DNA of 49,424 nt from Actinomycetota bacterium (GCA_027731085.1 JAQCDG010000003.1:1-49424), one strand, 5' to 3'. Positions 1 to 8,034 are shown, counted from the stretch's first letter. Made by a program: numbers and translations. Notes: a model not told the origin generated them from the sequence alone.

Positions 1-1
1 C

Positions 2-55
2 GCGAAAGTTGTGCACCGCCTCAAGGCTGATCAACCGTTGCGGATCACTAATTAG
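2..55 (+). CDS. possible 3' end of a gene entering from the left edge
   Basis: The second forward frame is open from the window edge to a TAG at 53-55 and would encode a 17-residue tail ending HRLKADQPLRITN. Seventeen codons are too few to identify a family. The genes that follow belong to, or sit with, the ethylmalonyl-CoA pathway, so crotonyl-CoA carboxylase/reductase would be a natural neighbour, but nothing in this fragment shows that. The frame may be chance. Confidence 0.3.
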   Translation, partial: AKVVHRLKADQPLRITN

Positions 56-155
56 TGCCGAGACCTGTTTACTATTCACCCGCCCAAGGTTATCGGTATT
101 GAGTGAACTCAAGATGATCATGAGGCCACGGTTTGGCAAAATAATCTGCGACAAC

Positions 156-161
156 TAAAGT
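156..161 (+). promoter_or_regulatory. putative -10 element (TAAAGT) before the first dehydrogenase
   Basis: TAAAGT fits the actinobacterial TANNNT -10 pattern and lies 7 bases before the GTG at 169, with no Shine-Dalgarno sequence between. This suggests a leaderless or nearly leaderless transcript. No convincing -35 is seen. Confidence 0.4.
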
Positions 162-168
162 CGCACGG

Positions 169-1011
169 GTGAAACTCGTCGGCGTTATTGGTTCGGGCAT
201 CATGGGTTCGGGCATTGCCGAAGTTATCGCTAAGTCTGGCATTGACGTTGTCGTGCGCTCTCGCAGTCAAGAGACTGCAGACGCAACCAAGAGCGCAATC
301 GAAAACAGCCTCAAAAAACAAGTCGCCAAGGCGAAAATCACCCAAGAACAACTTGACGCGGCAATGACCCATGTTTGTGTAACCAGCAAACTCGAAGATT
401 TGGCTAACTGCGATTTGATCATCGAGTCTGTGGCCGAAGATCTCGCAACCAAGAAAGAACTTTTCACCGCACTCGACAAAGTTGTCAAACCGAGTTGCAT
501 CTTGTCGACAAACACGAGCACTCTGCCAGTCATCGAAATGGCAAAGTCAACGAATCGCCCCGACAAGGTTTGTGGCATTCACTTTTTTAACCCGGCGGTG
601 TTGATGCCTTTGGTCGAAGTTGTTCGGCCGGTTACTGCAAGCGATGAAACAATCGCATTCGCTAATGATTTCGTCAAAGCCTGCGCCAAAGATGCAGTCC
701 AAGTCGTTGACCGTGCAGGCTTCATCGTCAACGCGTTGTTGTTTCCTTATTTAAACAACGCAATTTCAATGCTCGAAGCCGGCACCGCAACTATGGAAGA
801 TATAGATGTGGCTATGAAGGGTGGTTGTAACTTTCCGATGGGTCCGTTCGCATTACTCGATCTTGTCGGCCTTGACACTTCGGTGGCGATTCTCAACGCA
901 CTTCACGCTGAATTTAAATCAGCCAACCTTGAACCCCGACCGATGTTAAAAAAACTTGTTGGCGAAGGCAAACTCGGCCGAAAAACCAAACAGGGTTTCT
1001 ACACCTACTAG
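169..1011 (+). CDS. hbd: 3-hydroxybutyryl-CoA dehydrogenase
   Basis: NAD(P)-dependent oxidoreductase of 3-hydroxyacyl-CoA (acetoacetyl-CoA to 3-hydroxybutyryl-CoA, or the reverse), 280 aa, the usual length for stand-alone PaaH/Hbd enzymes. The N-terminus holds the Rossmann motif GSGIMGSGIAEV at about residues 8-19. The catalytic region reads HFFNPAVLMPLVEVV near residue 139, and the C-terminal 3HCDH domain contains NFPMGPFALLDLVGLD. The GTG start is chosen because the beta-strand before the glycine motif begins immediately after it. With the downstream ethylmalonyl-CoA mutase, a role in the ethylmalonyl-CoA pathway or polyhydroxybutyrate-linked C4 metabolism is inferred. The aat gene follows after 11 bases and is probably co-transcribed. 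Confidence 0.88.
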   Translation: MKLVGVIGSGIMGSGIAEVIAKSGIDVVVRSRSQETADATKSAIENSLKKQVAKAKITQEQLDAAMTHVCVTSKLEDLANCDLIIESVAEDLATKKELFTALDKVVKPSCILSTNTSTLPVIEMAKSTNRPDKVCGIHFFNPAVLMPLVEVVRPVTASDETIAFANDFVKACAKDAVQVVDRAGFIVNALLFPYLNNAISMLEAGTATMEDIDVAMKGGCNFPMGPFALLDLVGLDTSVAILNALHAEFKSANLEPRPMLKKLVGEGKLGRKTKQGFYTY

Positions 1012-1022
1012 TTTCAGATCAA

Positions 1023-1694
1023 ATGAACTTCGACGACTTGCCAACAAGTCTCGGCGAATCTGTCTGGGAGTTTCCTGCCAAAGAAAAGTGGCCGCGTCAC
1101 GATGTCGTTGGTCGAGGCGCCGACCTAGAGCCAGAAACTTTGATCTACGCCTATCGACATGGTGTGTTTCCGATGGTTTCAAATGAAAGAAGTGACGCAG
1201 TCAGCGATTTAATTTGGTGGTCGCCGCAAACGCGTGCGGTGATTCCACTTGAAGGTTTGAAAGTCTCCCGCACGATGCGTCGTAGTGCAAAAAAATTCGA
1301 AATTCGTTTCGACACGCAGTTCGAAAACGTAATGCGCAACTGCGCCGCACCGCACCGCGACAATGGTTGGATCACCGAAGAGTTCATCGATGCATATGTC
1401 AGGTTGCATCATCTTGGTTGGGCTCACAGTGTCGAAGTAATCGACGAAAATGGTTTTCTCGCGGGCGGTCTATACGGCTTGCGAATCAACAAATTTTTCG
1501 CCGGCGAGTCAATGTTTCACCTTGTGCGCGATGCCTCGAAGGTCGCGCTGATGGCTCTCGTGCAGATCATGAAGTCCTCAAATATGTCGCTACTCGATGT
1601 GCAGTGGCTGACCCCGCATTTGATGAGTCTCGGCGCGGTTTCTATCAAGCGAGACGAGTATCTGCGCCAACTTGAGATTGCCGTAACCCAATAA
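1023..1694 (+). CDS. aat: leucyl/phenylalanyl-tRNA--protein transferase
   Basis: Cytosolic N-end-rule enzyme that transfers Leu or Phe from aminoacyl-tRNA to proteins with N-terminal Lys or Arg, marking them for ClpAP/ClpS-type degradation. The 223-aa length is typical. Family signatures visible are FPM, WWSPQTRAVIPL, the C-A-x-x-R-x-x-x-GWIT stretch, AHSVEV and the GGLYGL motif, followed by FAGESMFH. It sits between two acyl-CoA enzymes with short gaps, so it may ride on their operon. Its link to CoA metabolism, if any, is unclear. Confidence 0.9.
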   Translation: MNFDDLPTSLGESVWEFPAKEKWPRHDVVGRGADLEPETLIYAYRHGVFPMVSNERSDAVSDLIWWSPQTRAVIPLEGLKVSRTMRRSAKKFEIRFDTQFENVMRNCAAPHRDNGWITEEFIDAYVRLHHLGWAHSVEVIDENGFLAGGLYGLRINKFFAGESMFHLVRDASKVALMALVQIMKSSNMSLLDVQWLTPHLMSLGAVSIKRDEYLRQLEIAVTQ

Positions 1695-1703
1695 TCGCGC
1701 GCC

Positions 1704-1709
1704 TAGCCT
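1704..1709 (+). promoter_or_regulatory. putative -10 element (TAGCCT) before ethylmalonyl-CoA mutase
   Basis: TAGCCT lies 9 bases upstream of the GTG at 1719 with no ribosome binding site between. The same hexamer precedes nadE. It suggests an internal, near-leaderless promoter, although read-through from aat is also possible. Confidence 0.3.
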
Positions 1710-1718
1710 TAACTGATA

Positions 1719-3683
1719 GTGAGCGACTCAAACAACACGATTAAGCGCGATGAGCCGTGGGTCATGCGCACGTACTCGGGTCATTCAAGCGCGAGCGCCT
1801 CAAATGAGTTGTATCGCACGAATTTGGCTCAAGGTCAAACAGGTTTGTCGATTGCATTTGATCTGCCGACACAAACTGGTTACGACCCCGACCACATTCT
1901 GGCTCGCGGTGAAGTCGGCAAAGTTGGTGTACCAGTCGTCCACCTAGGGGATATGAAGACGCTGCTCGACGGCATTCCGCCAAGTGAAATGAATACATCG
2001 ATGACGATTAACGCCACTGCCGCCTGGTTGTTGGCGCTGTATGTTGCAAATGCAAACGGACAAGGCGTTGCAACAAGTGATTTACGCGGCACTACGCAGA
2101 ACGACATTCTCAAAGAATATTTGTCGCGCGGTACATTTATCTTTCCGCCGCAGGCGTCAAAGCGAATTATCGTCGACATGATCGCGTGGTGTGCAAAAAA
2201 TGCGCCCAAGTGGAACCCGATAAATATTTGTTCTTATCACCTTCAAGAAGTCGGTGCCACGCCAGTGCAAGAAATCTCGTTCGCACTGGCAAACGCAATC
2301 GATATTTTGGACGCAGTCAAGAGCAGCGGCCAAGTTTCTGAGAAAGAATTTCCGCAAGTGTTTGCATCTGTTTCTTTTTTCGTGAATGCCGGCATTCGAT
2401 TCATCGAAGAAACTTGCAAGATGCGAGCATTCGTAAAATTGTGGGAGCGAATCGGTCGCGAACGGTATTCGATCACGGACGAACGTGCCTTGCGTTTCAG
2501 ATATGGCGTGCAAGTTAATTCGCTGGGATTAACCGAGGCGCAACCCGAAAACAATGTGCAAAGAATTGTCTTAGAAATGTTGGCCGTGACGCTTTCTAAA
2601 GAGGCGCGGGCTCGCAGCGTGCAACTGCCAGCATGGAACGAGGCTCTTGGCTTGCCTCGACCATGGGACCAACAGTGGTCTCTGCGAATGCAACAAGTGT
2701 TGGCCTTTGAGACCGATCTTTTGGAGTACGAAGACATTTTTGACGGCTCGCATGTGATCGAGACGAAGACTGCGCAATTTGTTGACCAAGCATGGACCGA
2801 GATGAACGAGATTCTGAGTCTTGGTGGCGCGTTTGAGGCAGTTGAAGCACTTAAGGGTCGGCTGGTGCAGTCGATGTCGAGTCGCACAAGCCGAATTGAA
2901 AAAGGCGAGCAGCGTGTGATTGGCGTGAATGCGTTCACTCAAACTGCGCAGTCGCCATTGGCTAGCACCGACAATATTTTGAAGGTCGATCCAAAGATCG
3001 AAAAACAAATGGTCAAAGAGTTGCAGAAGTGGCGCGATTCACGCGATCAAAAAGCCGTTGATCGTGCTCTCATAACTCTGAAAACAGCGGCGAAGAGTAA
3101 ATCTAATTTGATGCCACCCTCAATTGAATTGGCGATCGCTGGTGGCACAACAGGCGAGTGGTCGCAAGCACTTCGTGATGTGTTCGGCGAATTTCGCGCT
3201 CCAACGGGCGTAGGTGGCGCATCTGGTCGCCACGGTCAACTGTTAGATCATGTAGTTGAATTTGTCAAAACAATTGTCGGTGGGCCACCGAGACTGTTGG
3301 TTGCCAAGCCTGGTCTTGACGGCCACTCGAGTGGTGCTGAACAAATTGCGGTTGCGGCCCGAGACTCTGGAATGGAAGTCGTCTATAGCGGCATTCGTTT
3401 GACGCCAGAACAAATTGCCGCTTCTGCGCGCGACGAAGACCCCGATGTGATCGGCTTGTCGATTCTTTCTGGCTCGCATCTTGACTTGGTTCCTGAAGTT
3501 ATGTCGCAACTCAAGAAATTCAAAGTCACCGCACCTGTAGTCGTAGGTGGCATTATTCCTGAGGGAGATCGCACTCGGTTAAAAAAGTTGGGTGTCGCCG
3601 CGATCTATACACCAAAAGATTTTGATATCGCAAGGATCATGCGCGACATTGCTGAATTGACCGTCAACAGTCGCAAAAAATAA
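1719..3683 (+). CDS. ecm: ethylmalonyl-CoA mutase (MeaA-type, single-chain B12 mutase)
   Basis: Adenosylcobalamin-dependent mutase converting ethylmalonyl-CoA to methylsuccinyl-CoA in the ethylmalonyl-CoA pathway. The 654-aa chain holds the catalytic barrel (about residues 10-480) and a C-terminal B12 domain (about 530-640) with the cobalamin motif DGHSSG (DxHxxG). Long stretches match my memory of streptomycete MeaA, for example the blocks around NELYRTNLAQGQTGLS, QTGYDPDHILARGEVG and PAWNEALGLPRPWDQQWS. The start MSDSNNTIKRDEPW is followed at once by the conserved RTYSGHS segment. Methylmalonyl-CoA or isobutyryl-CoA mutase large chains are alternatives, but they normally differ in this N-terminal region. 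No mutase chaperone or epimerase gene is present in the window. Confidence 0.85.
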   Translation: MSDSNNTIKRDEPWVMRTYSGHSSASASNELYRTNLAQGQTGLSIAFDLPTQTGYDPDHILARGEVGKVGVPVVHLGDMKTLLDGIPPSEMNTSMTINATAAWLLALYVANANGQGVATSDLRGTTQNDILKEYLSRGTFIFPPQASKRIIVDMIAWCAKNAPKWNPINICSYHLQEVGATPVQEISFALANAIDILDAVKSSGQVSEKEFPQVFASVSFFVNAGIRFIEETCKMRAFVKLWERIGRERYSITDERALRFRYGVQVNSLGLTEAQPENNVQRIVLEMLAVTLSKEARARSVQLPAWNEALGLPRPWDQQWSLRMQQVLAFETDLLEYEDIFDGSHVIETKTAQFVDQAWTEMNEILSLGGAFEAVEALKGRLVQSMSSRTSRIEKGEQRVIGVNAFTQTAQSPLASTDNILKVDPKIEKQMVKELQKWRDSRDQKAVDRALITLKTAAKSKSNLMPPSIELAIAGGTTGEWSQALRDVFGEFRAPTGVGGASGRHGQLLDHVVEFVKTIVGGPPRLLVAKPGLDGHSSGAEQIAVAARDSGMEVVYSGIRLTPEQIAASARDEDPDVIGLSILSGSHLDLVPEVMSQLKKFKVTAPVVVGGIIPEGDRTRLKKLGVAAIYTPKDFDIARIMRDIAELTVNSRKK

Positions 3684-3685
3684 AT

Positions 3686-4090
3686 TTATGGCTTCATCGT
3701 CGTAGATGGCGCAACTGGAATAAAGCCGTTTGCCGGCGGAAAAACCAATTCTTGCCCTGCTTCAACTCGATCTGGGTCTGTGATGCCGTTCATTTCCATG
3801 AGTACTCGCATATCAAGGCGATTGGTTTCGGCAATTCCAAATAGCGTGTCACCGAGTTGCACGACGTAACGAATTGGTGCTACATAAATAGTCGTCGTTA
3901 CGACAACAGTTGTTTCAACTGGTGCGATCGTTGTTGGCGGTGGTGTTTCAATACCGCGCTGTGCAAAAAATAGCGATAGCAAGCCACTGACTACGGTCAC
4001 TGCAAGAAGTGATTTTCTTAAGTTGCCGGTAAGAAACATGCGTAATGATATTAGGCATGAGATTGTTGAATTGGTTGTCATCGTGCTCAT
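3686..4090 (-). CDS. membrane-anchored LysM domain protein
   Basis: Small protein of 134 aa with an N-terminal transmembrane segment (about residues 27-43), a Pro/Thr-rich linker and a C-terminal LysM domain (about 75-117, starting YVVQLGDTLFGIA and ending GQELVFPP). LysM domains bind peptidoglycan, so it is probably an exported cell-wall-associated protein. I place the start at the ATG at 4090 because it has AGAGG six bases upstream in its own orientation and because a longer reading would overlap the glycerate kinase gene. It ends two bases from the mutase stop codon and is divergent from glycerate kinase. Confidence 0.7.
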   Translation of the reverse strand: MSTMTTNSTISCLISLRMFLTGNLRKSLLAVTVVSGLLSLFFAQRGIETPPPTTIAPVETTVVVTTTIYVAPIRYVVQLGDTLFGIAETNRLDMRVLMEMNGITDPDRVEAGQELVFPPANGFIPVAPSTTMKP

Positions 4091-4099
4091 AGCAACCTC

Positions 4100-4105
4100 T
4101 AGTGT
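4100..4105 (+). promoter_or_regulatory. putative -10 element (TAGTGT) before glycerate kinase
   Basis: TAGTGT is followed by six bases and then the ATG at 4112, with no ribosome binding site between, which fits a leaderless mRNA. It lies in the 21-bp gap between two divergent genes. Confidence 0.4.
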
Positions 4106-4111
4106 GAGCAT

Positions 4112-5104
4112 ATGAAAGTGCTCGCTGCTGTTGATAAATTTCGTGGCACTGCAACCGCGGCACAAGTGGCAACTGCAATTGGACACGCATGTTGGCAACT
4201 CGGTCATGATTGTGTCGAGCGACCTCTGGCAGATGGTGGCGAGGGCACACTTGAAGCACTTGGTGGCGCAAATCGCACGACGCTGGTTACCGGACCTCTT
4301 GGCAAACCAGTGCAAGCACCATGGCGTTTGCATCGTGGCACAGCAGTCATCGAGATGGCTTGTGCATCAGGGCTGTTGCTCGCAGGCGGTAAACAAGAAA
4401 ACGATCCAATCGCTGCAACAACCACTGGCACCGGTGAATTAATCGATGCCGCCCTTGATCTCGGCGCCAAACGAATAATTGTCTGCCTTGGTGGCTCGGC
4501 CACGACAGACGGCGGTCTCGGTGCGATCAAAGCAATTCAGACTCCGGCTCGACTTAAAGGTGTCGAGTTCGTTGTGGCTTGTGATGTCACGACGCAATTT
4601 ACCGACGCAGCAAAAGTTTTTGCGCCGCAGAAAGGTGCGTCACCGGCTCAAGTGCAATTTTTGACGACACGACTTGAAAAACTCGTTCAGGACTATCAAA
4701 CAAATTATGGTGTCGATGTCTCGAAAATCTCTGGCGCGGGCGCCGCTGGTGGTTTGGCTGGTGGCTTGGCTGCACTCGGTGCACAGTTGGTGCCCGGTTT
4801 TGATCTCGTCGCCGAAGAAGTTGAACTCGATGTGCTGATCGCCGACATCGACATGATCATCACCGGCGAAGGTTTTATGGATAACGAGAGTTTCGCCGGC
4901 AAAGTTGTCGGCTCAATGGCCGAACTTGCTGTTGAAAGAAAAATTAAAATCGCGGCAATCTGCGGCGAGATTCACCCCGAGGTGCGTTCGCAGATCAACA
5001 GCGTGAGCCTTGTCGAAACTTTCGGTCGTGAAGAGGCTTTCGCACGACCTTTGCATTGCATCGAGCACGCCGCACTGCAAATTTTGCGCGAAATCGCGCG
5101 CTAA
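4112..5104 (+). CDS. glxK: glycerate kinase (GlxK family)
   Basis: ATP-dependent kinase that phosphorylates glycerate to a phosphoglycerate and feeds glyoxylate-derived carbon into glycolysis. The 330-aa chain is slightly shorter than the usual 370-380 aa. Family motifs are the N-terminal DKFRGTATAAQVATAI, the PLADGGEGT substrate/ATP motif (about residues 38-46), LGGSATTDGGLGA (about 127-139), SGAGAAGGLAGGLAAL and ITGEGFMDNES. The residues around the two glycine-rich motifs are intact. The gene is divergent from the LysM gene and convergent with the LytR_C gene, so it appears to be a single-gene unit. Confidence 0.88.
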   Translation: MKVLAAVDKFRGTATAAQVATAIGHACWQLGHDCVERPLADGGEGTLEALGGANRTTLVTGPLGKPVQAPWRLHRGTAVIEMACASGLLLAGGKQENDPIAATTTGTGELIDAALDLGAKRIIVCLGGSATTDGGLGAIKAIQTPARLKGVEFVVACDVTTQFTDAAKVFAPQKGASPAQVQFLTTRLEKLVQDYQTNYGVDVSKISGAGAAGGLAGGLAALGAQLVPGFDLVAEEVELDVLIADIDMIITGEGFMDNESFAGKVVGSMAELAVERKIKIAAICGEIHPEVRSQINSVSLVETFGREEAFARPLHCIEHAALQILREIAR

Positions 5105-5122
5105 CGCTTTAGTTGGTTAGCG
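5099..5122 (+). terminator. possible weak terminator after glycerate kinase
   Basis: CGCTAAC (5099-5105) and GTTAGCG (5116-5122) form a perfect 7-bp stem with a 10-base loop and are followed by AATTTTAA. The stem overlaps the glycerate kinase stop codon. The T-run is short, so this is only a candidate. Confidence 0.35.
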
Positions 5123-5140
5123 AATTTTAATAATGCGCGC

Positions 5141-5755
5141 TTAACCCGTCGTCGTTGTTACGGCAGGTACGGCCGGCACGCTGACTGCTGCACCAGTGCC
5201 CAGCGGTTTGCCCGCGATGTCAGTGCCGAGAAGAATCAGCACCGTTGCCTCACCAAGATTGCCGGTCTCGGTCGGTATCGGCTCAGGCATCGCCGCGATG
5301 CCAACTCCGCCGAGCGCATTTGCCACTGCAGCTGCAGCCTGCTCGCTGCCCAACAAATAGTAAACAACAGTCACAGTTTGTTTTGGAGTTATCTCACTCT
5401 TATTGTTGGCCGGCTGAACGATGTATCCACGACCTTGAAGTTCAGTCGTCAACTGACCTGCGCTTCCAGAAATTCCTGATGCATTTGTCACCTGAATTTT
5501 AAATGAGGTCAGAACCAAAGTTGTTGGCACTGCAACTTCACCAACCGTTGTCTGTGTTGGATCAACGGTGGCCCCGGTCTCAGCAACTGCTGCAGGTCCA
5601 GTTTGATCGCTCCGAATGTCTCTAAGAATGAAGAATCCGAGAAGCACGGCAAGTACAGCAATAATTATTGAGAGTGTCGAGTTCACATTTGTAGTACCAC
5701 TTGATTGACGACGGTCAGAAGGGGCGCGACGAGGGCGTGGTTGTTCTTGGCTCAT
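5141..5755 (-). CDS. LytR C-terminal domain (LytR_C) membrane protein
   Basis: Protein of 204 aa with a basic, disordered N-terminus (about residues 1-25, RPRRAPSDRRQ), one transmembrane helix (about 27-44) and an extracytoplasmic LytR_C domain (VTNASGISGSAGQLTTELQGRGY onward, about 85-170). LytR_C domains occur on cell-envelope proteins of actinobacteria, often with LCP ligases, but stand-alone copies such as this have no established activity. I use the ATG at 5755 because any earlier start would overlap the tRNA gene. An Ala/Val/Thr-rich tail ends the chain. It lies immediately downstream of tRNA-Thr on the same strand. Confidence 0.7.
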   Translation of the reverse strand: MSQEQPRPRRAPSDRRQSSGTTNVNSTLSIIIAVLAVLLGFFILRDIRSDQTGPAAVAETGATVDPTQTTVGEVAVPTTLVLTSFKIQVTNASGISGSAGQLTTELQGRGYIVQPANNKSEITPKQTVTVVYYLLGSEQAAAAVANALGGVGIAAMPEPIPTETGNLGEATVLILLGTDIAGKPLGTGAAVSVPAVPAVTTTTG

Positions 5756-5799
5756 ACCTATATAACTTACCTCTAACGAGTTGCTTCGTTTAGGTTTTG

Positions 5800-5871
5800 A
5801 GCCGAGGGTGGGGATTGAACCCACGACCTACCGCTTACAAGGCGGTTGCTCTGCCACTGAGCTACCCCGGC
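5800..5871 (-). tRNA. tRNA-Thr (anticodon TGT)
   Basis: A complete cloverleaf can be drawn on the minus strand. The acceptor arm GCCGGGG pairs with CCTCGGC (one G-U). The D stem is GCTC/GAGC, the anticodon stem ACCGC/GCGGT with loop CTTGTAA, and the T arm GTGGG-TTCAATC-CCCAC. The anticodon TGT reads ACA and ACG threonine codons. The discriminator base is T, and no CCA is encoded. It lies just downstream of rlmB on the same strand, an arrangement common in actinobacteria. Confidence 0.96.
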
Positions 5872-5918
5872 GTCGTTATTGCGCCTTCAGTGTACGGTCG
5901 AATTCTCTACCCAGACGA

Positions 5919-6833
5919 TTATTCGTTACCGCGTCGAGATCTAACAATCTCATAAGTTGCAAGCGCTGCAGCGACAGAAACATTGAGCGATGACAGCGAA
6001 CCCAACATCGGAATATTGACCAGCAGATCGCATCTCTCTCTCGCGAGCCTCGACATTCCGGCGCCTTCTGCTCCGAGAACCAAGCAAATCGACCCTTTGG
6101 CAAATTCGCCAATGTCAAAGATACTTTTCTCAGCGGCGTCATCAAGCCCGACGATGAACACCCCAGATTGTTTCATTTCGGCGAGCGCACTTGGCAAGCC
6201 ACCAACGACACACATATTTAGATATTCGATTGCACCAGCAGATGATTTAGCAACAGTCGGTGTGATGTGAACCGCACGATGACGCGGCAAAATTACGGCG
6301 TCAACTCCTGCGCCGTCACAGCAACGCAAAATCGCGCCAAGGTTTCCGGGGTCGGTTACGCCGTCAATCGCCACGAGCAACAACGGCGTGTCGCGCGACT
6401 CAACCAACAAGTCTGCGAGCAAAGTTTCTTCGATCGAATCGGCTTTGGCGAGCACACCTTGGGGTGCTTCGCTTCGCGCTTCGCGCTCGAGTTCGCGGCG
6501 CGAAACGTTCATTACCTGCACGCGTTGGTCGCGAGCCAGATCTAAAATATCTTCAATAACCGGACTTGCTTCGATGTCGCTGGCAATCCAAATTTCGCGA
6601 ATTTTGCGGCGCTGGCCGAGCAAGAGTTCGCGCACGGCCTGTCGGCCTTCGATCTGTTCGCCACCAAGTCCGTGTTCTTTTTGTGATGGTCGATTGCTGC
6701 TGGCATAGCGATTCGAGCGACTGGCGACGTTGATGTGCTTCGGACTATTCGGGTTTCGTCGCTTTGAGCCGCTACTCGCGTAGCGATTATTGGCACGACT
6801 ATTTCGCTTGTTCGACTTTGGATCTTTTGGCAT
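5919..6833 (-). CDS. rlmB: 23S rRNA 2'-O-ribose methyltransferase, TrmH/SpoU family (RlmB-like)
   Basis: SAM-dependent methyltransferase expected to methylate a guanosine ribose in 23S rRNA. The 304-aa chain has an unusual N-terminal extension of about 55 residues that is rich in Lys, Arg, Asn and Ser and carries the hexapeptide NRYASS twice. Next come a substrate-binding region (EGRQAVRELL onward) and the SPOUT domain. Visible SPOUT motifs are DPGNLGAILR (motif 1), LVLGAEGAGM (motif 2) and NIPMLGSLSSLNVSVAAALA (motif 3). The trefoil-knot motifs are complete. It lies 12 bases downstream of ispF on the same strand, as in many actinobacteria, but cysS, which often sits between ispF and rlmB, is absent. 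Confidence 0.88.
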   Translation of the reverse strand: MPKDPKSNKRNSRANNRYASSGSKRRNPNSPKHINVASRSNRYASSNRPSQKEHGLGGEQIEGRQAVRELLLGQRRKIREIWIASDIEASPVIEDILDLARDQRVQVMNVSRRELEREARSEAPQGVLAKADSIEETLLADLLVESRDTPLLLVAIDGVTDPGNLGAILRCCDGAGVDAVILPRHRAVHITPTVAKSSAGAIEYLNMCVVGGLPSALAEMKQSGVFIVGLDDAAEKSIFDIGEFAKGSICLVLGAEGAGMSRLARERCDLLVNIPMLGSLSSLNVSVAAALATYEIVRSRRGNE

Positions 6834-6845
6834 CGGTGCAGATTT

Positions 6846-7337
6846 CTATTTTGTTTTCGTCACTACTGCGACTGCCCAACATGCAATGCCCTCGGCGCGA
6901 CCAAGTGCACCGAGACCTTCTGCGCGTCGACCCTTAACCGTGACCGGCGCACCAACTGCAAGCGAAAGTTTTTGTTGCATCGCGTCACGGTGCGGGGCGA
7001 TCTTGGGCTGTTCGCAGACAATGCTGCAATCAACATTGCCAATTTCGAAATTGTTTTCTTGGGCCATTTTTGAGACCAATTCGAGCAACTTGATTGAATC
7101 AACATTTTTATATTTGGCATCAGTGTCTGGAAAGTGCTCACCTATATTGCCCAGGCCGCACGCACCAAGAATTGCTTCGGCTGTCGCATGGGCGACAACG
7201 TCAGCATCGCTATGACCGATCAGTCCGCGCTCGCCCTTGAAATGAACGCCTCCAAGAATCAGTTTTCTATCGTCGCTTGCGTTGTCGGTAAAGCGATGAA
7301 TGTCAAAGCCTTGACCAACTCGCACCTGCATCGTCAT
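6846..7337 (-). CDS. ispF: 2-C-methyl-D-erythritol 2,4-cyclodiphosphate synthase
   Basis: Fifth enzyme of the MEP isoprenoid pathway; it cyclises CDP-ME 2-phosphate with release of CMP. The 163 aa are typical. The metal-binding DIH appears in GQGFDIHRF (about residues 8-16), the second metal ligand in IGHSDADVVAHA, and the C-terminal region contains VTVKGRRAEGLGALGRAEG. All key residues are present. It follows ispD by 10 bases on the same strand and is presumably translated from the same mRNA. Confidence 0.95.
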   Translation of the reverse strand: MTMQVRVGQGFDIHRFTDNASDDRKLILGGVHFKGERGLIGHSDADVVAHATAEAILGACGLGNIGEHFPDTDAKYKNVDSIKLLELVSKMAQENNFEIGNVDCSIVCEQPKIAPHRDAMQQKLSLAVGAPVTVKGRRAEGLGALGRAEGIACWAVAVVTKTK

Positions 7338-7347
7338 GGTTAAATTC

Positions 7348-8004
7348 TTACACTTCGCCGCGCGAGATTGCGCGAGCCCAATTTAAGTCTTCAGGTGTCG
7401 TGATCTTGCGGTTCAACGGATCACCGATCACAACGACGACTCTTCCGCCGCGCGACTCGACCAAGGTCGAGTCATCTGTGCTTTCAGGATTATTTTCGTG
7501 CGCGCTTCGCAACGCCATCGCTCTGAACGCCTGCGGAGTTTGCACGGCCACAAGTTGGCTTCTGTCAGGTGTTGAGGTGACGACATTTGACGCATCGACG
7601 AACTTGATTGTGTCGACAACTGGCAGACCAGGCACCGCACCATCGGCGCCTTTACAAACCGCATCGATGACTTCGTCAAACAAAAATTCAGATGCAAATG
7701 GTCGAGCGGCATCGTGCACGCAAATGATCGTTGCGTCGCGAGGTACGGCGGCCAAACCACATCTGACCGAAGCACTGCGGGTTGAACCACCGGCAACACC
7801 ACCTTCGCGTTGGGCTTGCTCGGCAGGCAATACGACAACAACCCCGTCACTCGAAATCTTGGCGGTTTCAACCGCCCAGTCAACAATTCGACGCTCGTTA
7901 ATCAGGGCAAACTGCTTCGGGCTGCCAAAGCGGGCGCCTGAGCCGGCGGCGACGATTATCGTCCAAATTTTCTCACCCACTCGTTGTTTTGAGACGGTGT
8001 TCAC
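7348..8004 (-). CDS. ispD: 2-C-methyl-D-erythritol 4-phosphate cytidylyltransferase
   Basis: Third enzyme of the MEP pathway; it couples MEP to CTP to form CDP-ME. The 218 aa hold the nucleotidyltransferase signature AAGSGARFGSPKQF (about residues 19-32), the VHDAARPF motif and the C-terminal SRGGRVVVVIGDPLNRKITTPEDL region. The GTG start at 8004 has no ribosome binding site but has a TACCCT -10-like hexamer eight bases upstream, so the message may be leaderless. It heads the ispD-ispF-rlmB unit and is divergent from the Crp-like gene across 30 bases. Confidence 0.95.
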   Translation of the reverse strand: MNTVSKQRVGEKIWTIIVAAGSGARFGSPKQFALINERRIVDWAVETAKISSDGVVVVLPAEQAQREGGVAGGSTRSASVRCGLAAVPRDATIICVHDAARPFASEFLFDEVIDAVCKGADGAVPGLPVVDTIKFVDASNVVTSTPDRSQLVAVQTPQAFRAMALRSAHENNPESTDDSTLVESRGGRVVVVIGDPLNRKITTPEDLNWARAISRGEV

Positions 8005-8018
8005 GCCTATTTAGGGTA
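7989..8018. promoter_or_regulatory. overlapping divergent promoters for the Crp-like gene and ispD
   Basis: On the plus strand TTGAGA (7989-7994), a 17-base spacer and TAGGGT (8012-8017) form a reasonable promoter for the regulator gene. On the minus strand TACCCT (8018-8013) lies eight bases before the ispD GTG. The two -10 elements use the same bases, so the promoters should exclude one another. Confidence 0.4.
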
Positions 8019-8034
8019 GTACCGTCAATACCTT

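Noticed and set aside
2243-2938. 231-codon minus-strand ORF inside the mutase gene
   Set aside because: It lies wholly within a well-supported gene, has no ribosome binding site or recognisable domain, and its composition is that of an antisense shadow.
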